Shown: positions 1 to 5,873 of the stretch, piece by piece | How the letters are laid out: each line of letters begins with the position of its first letter | Numbering within the stretch: position 1 is the first letter of the stretch | NCBI GenBank assembly: GCA_030038715.1 | Contig: JASHSO010000382.1 | Location: 1 to 6,878 of the forward strand | Length of the DNA: 6,878 nt | Source: Streptosporangiaceae bacterium | GTDB lineage: Bacteria; Actinomycetota; Actinomycetes; Streptosporangiales; Streptosporangiaceae | Direction: 5' to 3' | The notes under the pieces: model-generated | The model's input: only the letters and a program-made list of their open reading frames with translations | Told to the model about the DNA's origin: nothing | Databases searched by the model: none | Position numbers and translations under genes: made by a program

Positions 1-1
1 A

Positions 2-256
2 GCCCGCGAGCGCAGCCATGTCGCGGGGGCAGCGGACGGCAGCCACGTGGCGGGTGCGGGAGACGGCGGCGACCCTGCGGGTGCGGGCGACGGCGTGCGG
101 GGGCGCGGTGCGGCCGCCGGTGCGGGAGACGGCGACGACCCTGCAGGTGCGGGAGACGGTGCGCAGAAGCCAAGCGGCGTCGTGGGCACGCGCGATGGGT
201 CTGCGGCGGCACCAGGGAGCGAGTCAGCGCGGGCTGGCGCGAACTCGGCCGTCTGA
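2..256 (+). CDS. C-terminal tail of a truncated upstream gene, Gly/Ala/Asp-rich (tentative)
   Basis: This frame is open from the left window edge to a TGA at 254-256 and probably continues a gene that starts outside the window. The visible 84 residues are low complexity: AGAGDG blocks recur and the longer unit AGAGDG(G/D)DPAGAGDG occurs twice, at 50-94 and 116-160. The last 30 or so residues lose the repeat. The composition resembles the disordered, acidic, Gly/Ala-rich tails found on many actinobacterial proteins. No domain, membrane segment or catalytic motif can be seen, so no function is given. All three forward frames are free of stops over much of this stretch, as is common at such high GC content. 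The choice of frame rests on the regular acidic repeat and the plausible amino acid mix, compared with Arg- or Cys-rich alternatives. Confidence 0.4.
   Translation, partial: ARERSHVAGAADGSHVAGAGDGGDPAGAGDGVRGRGAAAGAGDGDDPAGAGDGAQKPSGVVGTRDGSAAAPGSESARAGANSAV
50..160 (+). repeat. Two imperfect 45-bp direct repeats, 66 bp apart
   Basis: The blocks 50-94 and 116-160 are nearly the same. Each reads as alternating GGTGCGGGNGACGG-like units and encodes AGAGDG(G/D)DPAGAGDG in the frame that ends at 256. The 66-base period is 22 codons, so copy-number change would keep the frame. Inside each block the AGAGDG element is itself doubled. Confidence 0.6.
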
Positions 257-327
257 CAGTCCGTCCAGGCGTGGTGTTCGGACTCGCGCATACCCGATGT
301 CAGATCGGTGTCAGACAATCTGATACA
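250..327. promoter_or_regulatory. Cluster of TGTCAGAC-type half-sites before the polymerase gene (candidate operator/promoter)
   Basis: Four related elements lie in 78 bases: CGTCTGACA at 250-258, TGTCAGAT at 298-305, TGTCAGACA at 309-317 (a perfect TGTC-A-GACA palindrome) and TCTGATACA at 319-327. The copies at 298 and 309 are 11 bases apart, about one helical turn, so a protein could bind both on the same face. The last element runs into the ATG at 327. GACAAT at 314-319 is a possible -10 that would fit a leaderless or near-leaderless transcript, and no purine-rich ribosome binding site precedes the ATG. GntR/FadR-type regulators often bind palindromes with a GT-N-AC core, but which regulator binds here cannot be told. 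Confidence 0.4.
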
Positions 328-2021
328 TGCGGGTGGCGCTGGTGCCGGGACCAGAACGGTCCGGGTTGCTGTGCCCGCTGGCCCCCGATGGTGCGTCGCA
401 AGGGCCGGTACGTGCCGTTCCCGACTTGGCGGCTGCCGTGGCCGACCAGGAGCAGCGGTCCCCCATCCGCTGGGTCTGGCGGTCCGCCGCCCAGCTATAC
501 CCGGCTTTGCTGGAGAACGGCATCCGGGTGACGCGGTGCCACGACGTGGGGCTGACTGAGGCGCTGCTAGCCGCCCGTGACGGCGACAAGACCGAGGCGG
601 ACATGCCCGCCCGCCCGGACCGCGCCGCCCAGGCCGGCGGTGCGTCGGGGCCGCAGCAGCTGCCGTTCCACCTTGCCGAGGCGCCGGAGGCGGTCGAGTG
701 GCAAGCTCGCGCCGCTCTCACCGACTTGATCGCAGCGCACGCCAGTCAGCTGACCAGGATTCGCGGCGACCAGCACCCAGCCAAGTTCGGCCTGCTTGCT
801 AGCGCGGAATCCGCTGGAGCACTAGCCGCGGCCGAAATGACGGCAGTCGGCCTGCCCTGGCGCCGTGACGTGCACGACAAGCTGCTGACCGAACTGCTCG
901 GCCCGCGACCGGCCGCGACCCCGGGCCAGTCAGGGAGACCGACAAGGCTGTGCGAGCTGGCGGCACAGATCTCTGCCGAGCTGGGCATGCCGCGCCCGGT
1001 GAACCCAGATTCCCCGGCGCAACTGCTGCGCGCACTGGCCGTAGCGGGCATCCGCGTTCCCTCGACGAGGACTTCGGTGCTGCGCCGGATCGACCATCCG
1101 GTCATCCCGCTGCTGTTGGAGTACAAGGAGCTGGCCAGGCTGTATGCGGCTCATGGCTGGTCGTGGCTGGACTCCTGGGTAGGCGGCGGACGGTTCCGCT
1201 CGGAGTACGTCGTCGGCGGTGTGGTATCGGGCCGATGGGCGTCGCGCGGCGGCGGCGCGCTGCAGATACCGAAGCTGCTGCGCCGGGCCATCGTGGCCGA
1301 TCCCGGGTGGACGTTCGTGGTAGCAGACGCCGCCCAGCTTGAGCCCAGGATCCTGGCTGCCCTGGCGGGCGACCGGGCCTTCGCGCGCGCCGCTGCGGGC
1401 GGAGACATCTACGCATCGGTGGCCGCCGAGGTCGGATGCGACCGGCACGCGGCGAAGGTGGCTTTGCTGTCGGCTATGTATGGCGGCTCGGGCGGTGCGG
1501 GCGGGCAGACACTCGCGCTGCTCAGGAGACGCTTCCCGGAAGCGTCCGCGTTCGTGGAGAGCGCGGCACGGGCAGGGGAAGAGGGCCGGGTCGTCAGATC
1601 CGTTCTCGGGCGGACCTGTCCGCGACCCTCCACCGCATGGCTCGCAGCTACCAGCGAGACCGACGACCCGGATGAGGCGCAAGGTCAGGGTGACGCGGCC
1701 GCCGCCTCGCGCGCCCGTGGCAGGTTCACCCGAAACTTCGTAGTCCAGGCCAGCGCCGCGGACTGGGCCCTGGTGTTGCTGGCCGCACTGCGCAGGCGGC
1801 TGGTTAGCTTCGCCGGCCGGGAAGCTCCAGGAGGGCCTGAAATGGTGTTCTTTCAGCACGACGAGGTGATCGTGCATTGCCAGGCAGACCAGGCCAGTGA
1901 CGTGGCAACAGCCGTAGCCGAGGCGGCGGTGGAAGCCACGCGACTGGTGTTCGGCGCTACCGAGGCGAGCTTCCCGATGGCGATCGCGACAGTCGAGTGC
2001 TACGCAGATGCCAAGTCATGA
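327..2021 (+). CDS. Family A DNA polymerase-like protein (actinobacterial 'bifunctional 3'-5' exonuclease/DNA polymerase' type)
   Basis: This 564-residue protein resembles DNA polymerase I but is far shorter than housekeeping PolA and has no 5' nuclease domain. The polymerase core is clear. SGRWASRGGGALQIPK near residues 303-318 matches the family's template/primer-contacting block. Motif A is DAAQLEPR with D334 and E339. Motif B is R373-x3-K377 ending in Y385-G386. Motif C is QHDE with H511, D512 and E513. The two metal-binding aspartates, D334 and D512, are therefore present and template-directed synthesis is plausible. In motif B the usual Phe-Gly pair is replaced by L381-S382. The N-terminal third (RWVW near 48-51, RCHD near 70-73) has the fold position of a proofreading domain, but I see no convincing DEDD carboxylates, so exonuclease activity is doubtful. 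Such proteins are widespread in Actinobacteria alongside true PolA and probably act in repair. The start at 327 fits the family N-terminus (RVALVPG). The gene converges on the next one with a 15-base gap. Confidence 0.9.
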   Translation: MRVALVPGPERSGLLCPLAPDGASQGPVRAVPDLAAAVADQEQRSPIRWVWRSAAQLYPALLENGIRVTRCHDVGLTEALLAARDGDKTEADMPARPDRAAQAGGASGPQQLPFHLAEAPEAVEWQARAALTDLIAAHASQLTRIRGDQHPAKFGLLASAESAGALAAAEMTAVGLPWRRDVHDKLLTELLGPRPAATPGQSGRPTRLCELAAQISAELGMPRPVNPDSPAQLLRALAVAGIRVPSTRTSVLRRIDHPVIPLLLEYKELARLYAAHGWSWLDSWVGGGRFRSEYVVGGVVSGRWASRGGGALQIPKLLRRAIVADPGWTFVVADAAQLEPRILAALAGDRAFARAAAGGDIYASVAAEVGCDRHAAKVALLSAMYGGSGGAGGQTLALLRRRFPEASAFVESAARAGEEGRVVRSVLGRTCPRPSTAWLAATSETDDPDEAQGQGDAAAASRARGRFTRNFVVQASAADWALVLLAALRRRLVSFAGREAPGGPEMVFFQHDEVIVHCQADQASDVATAVAEAAVEATRLVFGATEASFPMAIATVECYADAKS

Positions 2022-2036
2022 GGCGGGAACTGGCAA

Positions 2037-2675
2037 TCAGAACGCCGCTATAGACGCAGGCGCCCGCTCATGTCGGCTTAGCGCGCGCAGCACGCTGGCT
2101 GGACCGTGTCGGCGGACCGCAAGCCGCGCCAACAGCATCACGGCGACCTCGACAGCATCCGCAGGCAGCTCCGGCAGCGCGACCCCGACACTGCACGCCA
2201 GGTCATCGCAGTGCACGGCGATCTCCATCAGGCGAGTCACGAGCATGTCGTCGAGTGTCAGCGACCAGGGCCCCCATGGCAGGAAGACGACGCGGCCGGT
2301 CGGCTCAGCGGGCAGTGCTGAGTGCAGCAGCCGGACCGCGTCGGCGACGCGGGAGGCAAGTGCGACGGGCCCGTCCGCTGCGATTTCCTGGCTGGAACGG
2401 CGGATCGCCGCGTTCGCTTCGTCGTCCAGTGCCGCGTCGATCCACTCCACACGCGCGTAATGGTCAAGAAGCGAAATCGGAGGTTCAGGCCCCGGGTCAG
2501 CGGCCAGCATCTGCTCGACCCTGAAAATCTGGTTCGCAAGGTGGCCCGCCAGAGCGCCGACCGTCATTTCCGCCAGCGCGCTCGGCGCGTCCCACGCCAT
2601 GGCGATGGCGGGCTCGGTGAGCTGACGTGCGACGCAGTCTGCTGCCTCGATGTAGGTAGTCCGGATGGTGGCCAT
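2037..2675 (-). CDS. MDMPI/DinB-fold protein (maleylpyruvate isomerase N-terminal domain, mycothiol-dependent family)
   Basis: The product of 212 residues fits the mycothiol-dependent maleylpyruvate isomerase/DinB-like four-helix bundle family. It has the family pattern: H45 in VGALAGHLANQ, then E151 and H155 in RLMEIAVHCDDLACSVG. The E-x3-H spacing and the distal His match the zinc triad His52/Glu144/His148 known from the Corynebacterium enzyme, so metal binding is likely. Only the bundle domain is present; there is no clear second domain, and the C-terminus is Ala/Arg-rich. Members use mycothiol, the main low-molecular-weight thiol of Actinobacteria, as a cofactor in isomerase or S-transfer reactions. 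The true substrate is not predictable here, and no aromatic-degradation genes are nearby. I chose the ATG at 2675, which begins MATIRTTYIEAADC. An in-frame ATG at 2714 would add 13 residues and shorten the divergent gap to arfB. No strong ribosome binding site favours either. Confidence 0.82.
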   Translation of the reverse strand: MATIRTTYIEAADCVARQLTEPAIAMAWDAPSALAEMTVGALAGHLANQIFRVEQMLAADPGPEPPISLLDHYARVEWIDAALDDEANAAIRRSSQEIAADGPVALASRVADAVRLLHSALPAEPTGRVVFLPWGPWSLTLDDMLVTRLMEIAVHCDDLACSVGVALPELPADAVEVAVMLLARLAVRRHGPASVLRALSRHERAPASIAAF

Positions 2676-2779
2676 GCCGCGTATCGTCTCAGGATTGTGG
2701 TAGGCATGCGGCATGTCGCCAGGCGCGAGTGCCGCGAAGCCGCCAGCTGGTCGCCAGATCGCAGCCACCGGATGACGAA

Positions 2780-3202
2780 GTGAGCCTCGAGGTCACGGTG
2801 CGCGGGATCACGATTCCGCCAGACGAGCTGTCCTGGCGGTTCTCACGCTCGGCCGGCCCCGGCGGCCAGTCGGTTAACACCACTGACAGCCAGGCCGAGC
2901 TGTCCTTCGACCTGGCCGAGTCCGCGGCGTTGCCGCCAGTGCTCAAAGATCGCGCGCTCGCCGCCTTGTCCGGACGACTGGCAGACGGTGTCCTCACGGT
3001 GTCGGCCAGCGAGCACCGATCGCAGCTGCGCAACCGCGAAGCGGCGGCGGCCAGGCTCAGCGCGCTGCTCACCGCGGCTACGGCCCCGCCGCCGCGGGCG
3101 CGCAGGCCGACCAGGCCGAGCCCGGGCGCGATCGAAAGGCGGCTCGCCGACAAACAGCGCAGGTCGCGGCTCAAACGACTACGGCGCGCAACCGAGGAAT
3201 GA
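2780..3202 (+). CDS. arfB: Alternative ribosome-rescue peptidyl-tRNA hydrolase ArfB (YaeJ)
   Basis: ArfB hydrolyses peptidyl-tRNA on ribosomes stalled at the 3' end of a broken mRNA. It places a class I release-factor-like GGQ loop in the peptidyl transferase centre while a basic C-terminal tail sits in the empty mRNA channel. Both parts are visible: SRSAGPGGQSVN with G28-G29-Q30, and a tail from about residue 105 to 140 rich in Arg/Lys (RRPTRPSPGAIERRLADKQ and onward). From the GTG at 2780 the product has 140 residues, the same as E. coli ArfB. GGATGA at 2770-2775 is a modest Shine-Dalgarno match. An in-frame GTG at 2729 would add 17 residues of unlikely sequence, so I prefer 2780. The gene is divergent from the MDMPI gene and lies 20 bases before erm, so the two may be co-transcribed. 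The Ser after GGQ, where Asn is more usual, is a mild variation. Confidence 0.92.
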   Translation: MSLEVTVRGITIPPDELSWRFSRSAGPGGQSVNTTDSQAELSFDLAESAALPPVLKDRALAALSGRLADGVLTVSASEHRSQLRNREAAAARLSALLTAATAPPPRARRPTRPSPGAIERRLADKQRRSRLKRLRRATEE

Positions 3203-3210
3203 GCTCGGAT

Positions 3211-3225
3211 TAGCCTGTGGCAATG
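3211..3225 (+). promoter_or_regulatory. Candidate leaderless promoter of the erm gene (-10 TAGCCT)
   Basis: TAGCCT at 3211-3216 fits the actinobacterial TANNNT/TAGNNT -10 element. It ends 7 bases before the A of ATG 3223, which is the expected distance to a transcription start, so the mRNA may begin at the start codon itself. There is no Shine-Dalgarno sequence before this ATG. No good -35 hexamer is seen about 17-18 bases upstream, where GCAACC lies inside the end of arfB. A leaderless message would rule out the leader-peptide attenuation that controls many erm genes. Confidence 0.45.
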
Positions 3226-4092
3226 GTGGCCAGGCGGCTGAATACGGGTCATGACGCTGACGACGCCAGGCACGCTCAAGCCAGCGGTCGGCGGGCGACG
3301 ACGCGCGACGCGCAGACGGATAGCGGTCGGCGCCGTCGCGAACTGTCCCAGAACTACCTGCGTGATCCGGCCGCTGCTCGGCAATTCCTGCGCTCGGTCG
3401 AACTGGAGCCGGACACGTTGTGCCTGGAAGTGGGGGCGGGAGAAGGCATCCTGACCGCGCCCCTGTCGGCCAGGTGCCGTGCGGTCATCGCCTACGAGGT
3501 CGACCAGTCTCTGGTGCCGCGGTTGCGGGCACGCATCCGCGGGAGGGACAACGTGCGGATTGTCGCAGGCGACTTCCTGGCGGCCCGGCAGCCTTCCACC
3601 GCCTTCCAGGTCGTCGGCAACGCGCCGTTCTCGCTGACCGCGCCGATCGTCGACTGGTGCCTGCGATCAAGGCGGATGACCTCCGCGACGATAATTACTC
3701 AGCTTGAGTACGCGAAGAAGCGGACTGGCGCGTACGGGCGGTGGAGCTTGCTTACCGTCAGCACCTGGCCACTGGTCCGCTGGGAGCTGCTCGGGACGAT
3801 CCCGCGGGCCCACTTCCGGCCGGTGCCGAGCGTCGATGCTGGCATTCTGCTACTGGAGCGGCGGCGTGACCCGATCATCAGCCCAGCTCGGCAGGCGGCC
3901 TACAGGCGCCTCGTGCAAACCGGGTTCACCGGGGTCGGCGGGTCGGTCCAGGCATCGCTGCGCAGGTTCTATCCGGCGGACCGGGTTGCCGTCGCGTGTG
4001 CGGCCGCTGGCCTCGAGCGGCGCTCAGTAGTGGCCTTTGTCAGCCCCGATCAGTGGGTGCAGATCTTCCGGGCGCTAGACGACCGCCCGTGA
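3223..4092 (+). CDS. erm: Erm-family 23S rRNA (adenine-N6)-methyltransferase
   Basis: Erm enzymes use S-adenosylmethionine to mono- or dimethylate A2058 (E. coli numbering) of 23S rRNA, blocking macrolide, lincosamide and streptogramin B binding. From ATG 3223 the product has 289 residues. A basic, disordered N-terminus of about 36 residues is followed by RRRELSQNYL (SQNYL at 42-46), the SAM loop EVGAGEG at 69-75, the acidic AYEVD with E92, GDF with D117, and motif IV NAPF with N133. QLEYAKKRTGAYGRWS and the FRPVPSVDAGILLLERR block are typical of actinobacterial Erm rather than KsgA/RsmA. Motif IV normally reads N-I/L-P-Y/F, so Ala after the catalytic Asn is unusual. The start is ATG 3223 because of the -10 element just before it; a GTG at 3217 would add two residues. 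It follows arfB by 20 bases. No antibiotic biosynthesis or mobile genes are near, which suggests intrinsic resistance. Family assignment is firm; methylation level and spectrum are not known. Confidence 0.9.
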   Translation: MVARRLNTGHDADDARHAQASGRRATTRDAQTDSGRRRRELSQNYLRDPAAARQFLRSVELEPDTLCLEVGAGEGILTAPLSARCRAVIAYEVDQSLVPRLRARIRGRDNVRIVAGDFLAARQPSTAFQVVGNAPFSLTAPIVDWCLRSRRMTSATIITQLEYAKKRTGAYGRWSLLTVSTWPLVRWELLGTIPRAHFRPVPSVDAGILLLERRRDPIISPARQAAYRRLVQTGFTGVGGSVQASLRRFYPADRVAVACAAAGLERRSVVAFVSPDQWVQIFRALDDRP

Positions 4093-4101
4093 CCGTCACG
4101 G
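4087..4101. terminator. Perfect 15-bp palindrome spanning both convergent stop codons
   Basis: CCGTGAC-C-GTCACGG is a perfect inverted repeat. It holds the erm stop (TGA, 4090-4092) on one arm and the cupin stop (TGA read on the minus strand, 4098-4096) on the other, in mirror positions. As RNA it could form a 5-bp stem with a 5-base loop. No T-run follows on either strand, so it would be at best a weak bidirectional terminator or RNA end-stabiliser. Confidence 0.35.
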
Positions 4102-4524
4102 CGCGCTAGTACCCGCGCGCCCGTACCTGTCCTCGAGCCGGACCACATCTTCGGCCCAGCCTGGCTGCGCGGTCGATGCCTCGACAAACGCCAGGTCGGT
4201 GATCGCCGTGATTCGGTGCACTGCGCCGGCCGGCAAGTGAATCGTGTCGCCCTGCCCGAAATGCTGACTGGTCAGAGATTCGGCGGACGGCCCGTACTCG
4301 ACGATCGCGGCACCGGAGAGCACGCTGATGGTCTCCTCCTTCTGCAGGTGGTACTGCAGACTCAGGGAGTTTCCTTGCGTCACGTGGATGATCTTGCCGA
4401 CATACTTGCCCTCGACCGCCGCGAAGATCACTTCATGACCCCAGGGCTTGTCTTGCCTGGGTGCCCGGTAGACCTCGGCATGCGGGCCCGGCTCATGCAG
4501 GCTGCCATTCTGCGCGGCGGTCAA
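4096..4524 (-). CDS. Small cupin protein, phosphomannose isomerase-like
   Basis: This single-domain cupin of 142 residues resembles the C-terminal domain of type II mannose-6-phosphate isomerase/GDP-mannose pyrophosphorylase and related sugar-phosphate cupins. PWGHE at 27-31 is a family signature. Cupin motif 1 is Q57-x-H59-x4-E64 with the G at 71, and motif 2 is LPAGAVH with H103. Q57, H59, E64 and H103 are the expected metal ligands of this subgroup. It is cytosolic, with no signal peptide. I chose the TTG at 4524 because a textbook Shine-Dalgarno GGGAGGT (4530-4536 on the minus strand) lies 5-6 bases upstream. An ATG at 4563 would add 13 residues but sits within a likely -10 element. The upstream gene on the same strand is the aminotransferase, 91 bases away, and the intervening promoter suggests separate control. 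Isomerase activity on mannose-6-phosphate is possible, but single cupins of this type are often uncharacterised. Confidence 0.8.
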   Translation of the reverse strand: MTAAQNGSLHEPGPHAEVYRAPRQDKPWGHEVIFAAVEGKYVGKIIHVTQGNSLSLQYHLQKEETISVLSGAAIVEYGPSAESLTSQHFGQGDTIHLPAGAVHRITAITDLAFVEASTAQPGWAEDVVRLEDRYGRAGTSAP

Positions 4525-4529
4525 CGATG

Positions 4530-4536
4530 ACCTCCC
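4530..4536 (-). promoter_or_regulatory. Shine-Dalgarno GGGAGGT deciding the TTG start of the cupin
   Basis: The minus strand reads GGGAGGT, then CATCG, then TTG at 4524. This is a near-perfect anti-16S match at good spacing. No comparable site precedes the in-frame ATG at 4563. Confidence 0.7.
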
Positions 4537-4540
4537 ATAC

Positions 4541-4567
4541 GGTCGTGACGGTTGCACGACCATCCTA
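4541..4567 (-). promoter_or_regulatory. Candidate cupin promoter (-10 TAGGAT) with adjoining inverted repeat
   Basis: On the minus strand TAGGAT (4567-4562) fits the actinobacterial -10 pattern. Immediately downstream is an inverted repeat, GGTCGTG (4541-4547) and CACGACC (4555-4561), with perfect 7-bp arms and a 7-base spacer. It covers the expected transcription start and early leader, a usual position for a repressor operator or a 5' hairpin. No convincing -35 is visible. Confidence 0.35.
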
Positions 4568-4615
4568 GAGAGCGCTCCGGACCGGGTCCGTCGCCGGCCG
4601 CTGCCGCTCAGTGAC

Positions 4616-5779
4616 TCACCTCCCGAGCTGCCGCAGCCTCGCGGCAGCCGCCGCCAGTACCTCCTCCCGCTTGCAGAAGGCAAATCTCACCTGGGTCTGC
4701 CCGGCTTCCCGATCGTCGTAGAAGACGGCGTTCGGGACGGCCACGACTCCACACCGATGCGGCAGGCTGCGGCAGAAGGCTATTCCGTCCGTCTCCCCGA
4801 GCCCACAGATGTCGGTCGTGATGAAGTAGGTTCCCTGCGGCGAGTAGGCCGCGAAGCCAGCGTCGCGCAGGCCTGCCGCAAGCAGGTCGCGCCTGCGGTG
4901 CAAGCCGGCCGCCAGGCCCGCGTAGAACGAGTCCGGCATGGCCAGCCCGGTCGCGATCGCGTACTGGAACGGGCCGCTGCTGACGTAGGTCAGGAACTGC
5001 TTGGCAGTCCTGACGGCGCTGACCAGCCCGGCTGTGCCCGTTACCCAGCCAACCTTCCATCCGGTAAACGAGAACGTCTTGCCAGCCGAGCTGATGGTCA
5101 CGGTCCGCTCGCGCATGCCCGGCAAAGTGCAGACCGGAATGTGCTCGCCGTCGAAGACGATGTGCTCGTAAACCTCGTCGGTCACCAACAGCAGGTCCCG
5201 CTCAACGGCCAGGTTCGCGATCGCCGTCAGCTCGTCGCGGGTCGCCACCATGCCGGTCGGGTTGTGCGGCGAGTTCAGCAGGATCAGCCTGGTGCGGCCG
5301 GTCACAGCGTCGCGAAGTTCGTCCAGGTCAGGCCGGAACTCGGGGGGACGCAACGTGATGGGCACCCGCCTCGCACCGGCCATCGCCACGCACGCGGCAT
5401 ACGAGTCGTAGTAGGGCTCCAGCGCGATCACTTCATCGCCCGGCTCGAGCAGCGCCAGCATGGCGGCCGCAATGGCCTCTGTCGCGCCAGCAGTGACGAG
5501 GACCTCGGTGTCGGGGTCGACGTCGAGGCCATAGAACCGCTTCTGGTGGGCGGAGATGGCCTGGCGGAGCTCCGGAACGCCAGGCCCGGGCGGGTACTGG
5601 TTGCCGCGTCCGGCCAGCACCGCGTCGGCCGCTGCTCGCGCCAGCTCGGCTGGCCCGTCGGTGTCGGGAAATCCCTGGCCCAGATTGATCGAGCCCGTCT
5701 CCGCCGCGAGCGCGGACATCTCGGCGAAGATCGTCGTACCCATGCCCGCAAGCGCGCTGTTCAGCAGCGGCCGACTCAT
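4616..5779 (-). CDS. PLP-dependent class I/II aminotransferase (DapC/kynurenine-aminotransferase-like)
   Basis: This 387-residue cytosolic fold-type I aminotransferase is complete. INLGQGFPDTDGP at 31-43 is the N-terminal substrate-gating segment. NSPHNPTG at 169-176 holds N173, which contacts the PLP ring. DEVYEHIVF starts at D201, which pairs with the pyridine nitrogen, with Y204 close by. SSAGKTFSFTGWKVGW carries the Schiff-base lysine K234, and R365 in QVRFAFCK should bind the substrate alpha-carboxylate. It resembles the group that actinobacterial annotation calls N-succinyldiaminopimelate aminotransferase DapC (M. tuberculosis Rv0858c type). The same group includes methionine and kynurenine aminotransferases, so the substrate is left open. 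No lysine-pathway neighbours are seen. The ATG at 5779 is supported by AGGGG six bases upstream. The upstream leader holds hairpin-forming and direct repeats that may take part in control. Confidence 0.92.
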   Translation of the reverse strand: MSRPLLNSALAGMGTTIFAEMSALAAETGSINLGQGFPDTDGPAELARAAADAVLAGRGNQYPPGPGVPELRQAISAHQKRFYGLDVDPDTEVLVTAGATEAIAAAMLALLEPGDEVIALEPYYDSYAACVAMAGARRVPITLRPPEFRPDLDELRDAVTGRTRLILLNSPHNPTGMVATRDELTAIANLAVERDLLLVTDEVYEHIVFDGEHIPVCTLPGMRERTVTISSAGKTFSFTGWKVGWVTGTAGLVSAVRTAKQFLTYVSSGPFQYAIATGLAMPDSFYAGLAAGLHRRRDLLAAGLRDAGFAAYSPQGTYFITTDICGLGETDGIAFCRSLPHRCGVVAVPNAVFYDDREAGQTQVRFAFCKREEVLAAAAARLRQLGR

Positions 5780-5785
5780 CCACTT

Positions 5786-5791
5786 CCCCTT
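5786..5791 (-). promoter_or_regulatory. Shine-Dalgarno of the aminotransferase gene
   Basis: On the minus strand AAGGGG lies six bases before the ATG at 5779, at good spacing. It confirms this start over any internal Met. Confidence 0.6.
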
Positions 5792-5838
5792 TGCCGTCGG
5801 GCCCCGCTGGGCTCACTCCGTGCGCACCGCATCCTGGC

Positions 5839-5873
5839 GAAGACTTGACCGTCGTATGTGACGGAAGGTCTTC
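5839..5873. repeat. Nested inverted repeat in the aminotransferase upstream region
   Basis: Outer arms GAAGAC (5839-5844) and GTCTTC (5868-5873) enclose inner arms CCGTC (5849-5853) and GACGG (5860-5864) around a six-base loop. The internal loop is uneven: TTGA on one side, AAG on the other. The 35-base structure begins about 60 bases upstream of the aminotransferase ATG. It could be a leader hairpin on the minus-strand transcript or a bipartite operator. No T-run follows, so an intrinsic terminator is unlikely. Confidence 0.4.

Noticed and set aside
930..1877. 315-codon minus-strand frame opposite the polymerase gene
   Set aside because: Polymerase motifs A, B and C are all on the plus strand, and the antisense product is Arg/Pro/Gly-rich with no domain.
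3223..4092. 16S rRNA dimethyltransferase RsmA/KsgA
   Set aside because: The QLEYAKKRTGAYGRWS and FRPVPSVD blocks and the SQNYL start region fit Erm, and the position after the catalytic Asn does not show the NLPY of KsgA.
2780..4524. Antibiotic biosynthetic cluster or acquired resistance island around erm
   Set aside because: No polyketide, peptide synthetase, glycosyltransferase, transporter or mobile-element gene is in the window, and composition matches the neighbours.
4757..5848. Long open frame on the plus strand opposite the aminotransferase (363 codons)
   Set aside because: The minus strand holds a complete aminotransferase with all catalytic residues. The opposite frame stays open because of high GC content and shows no recognisable motif.
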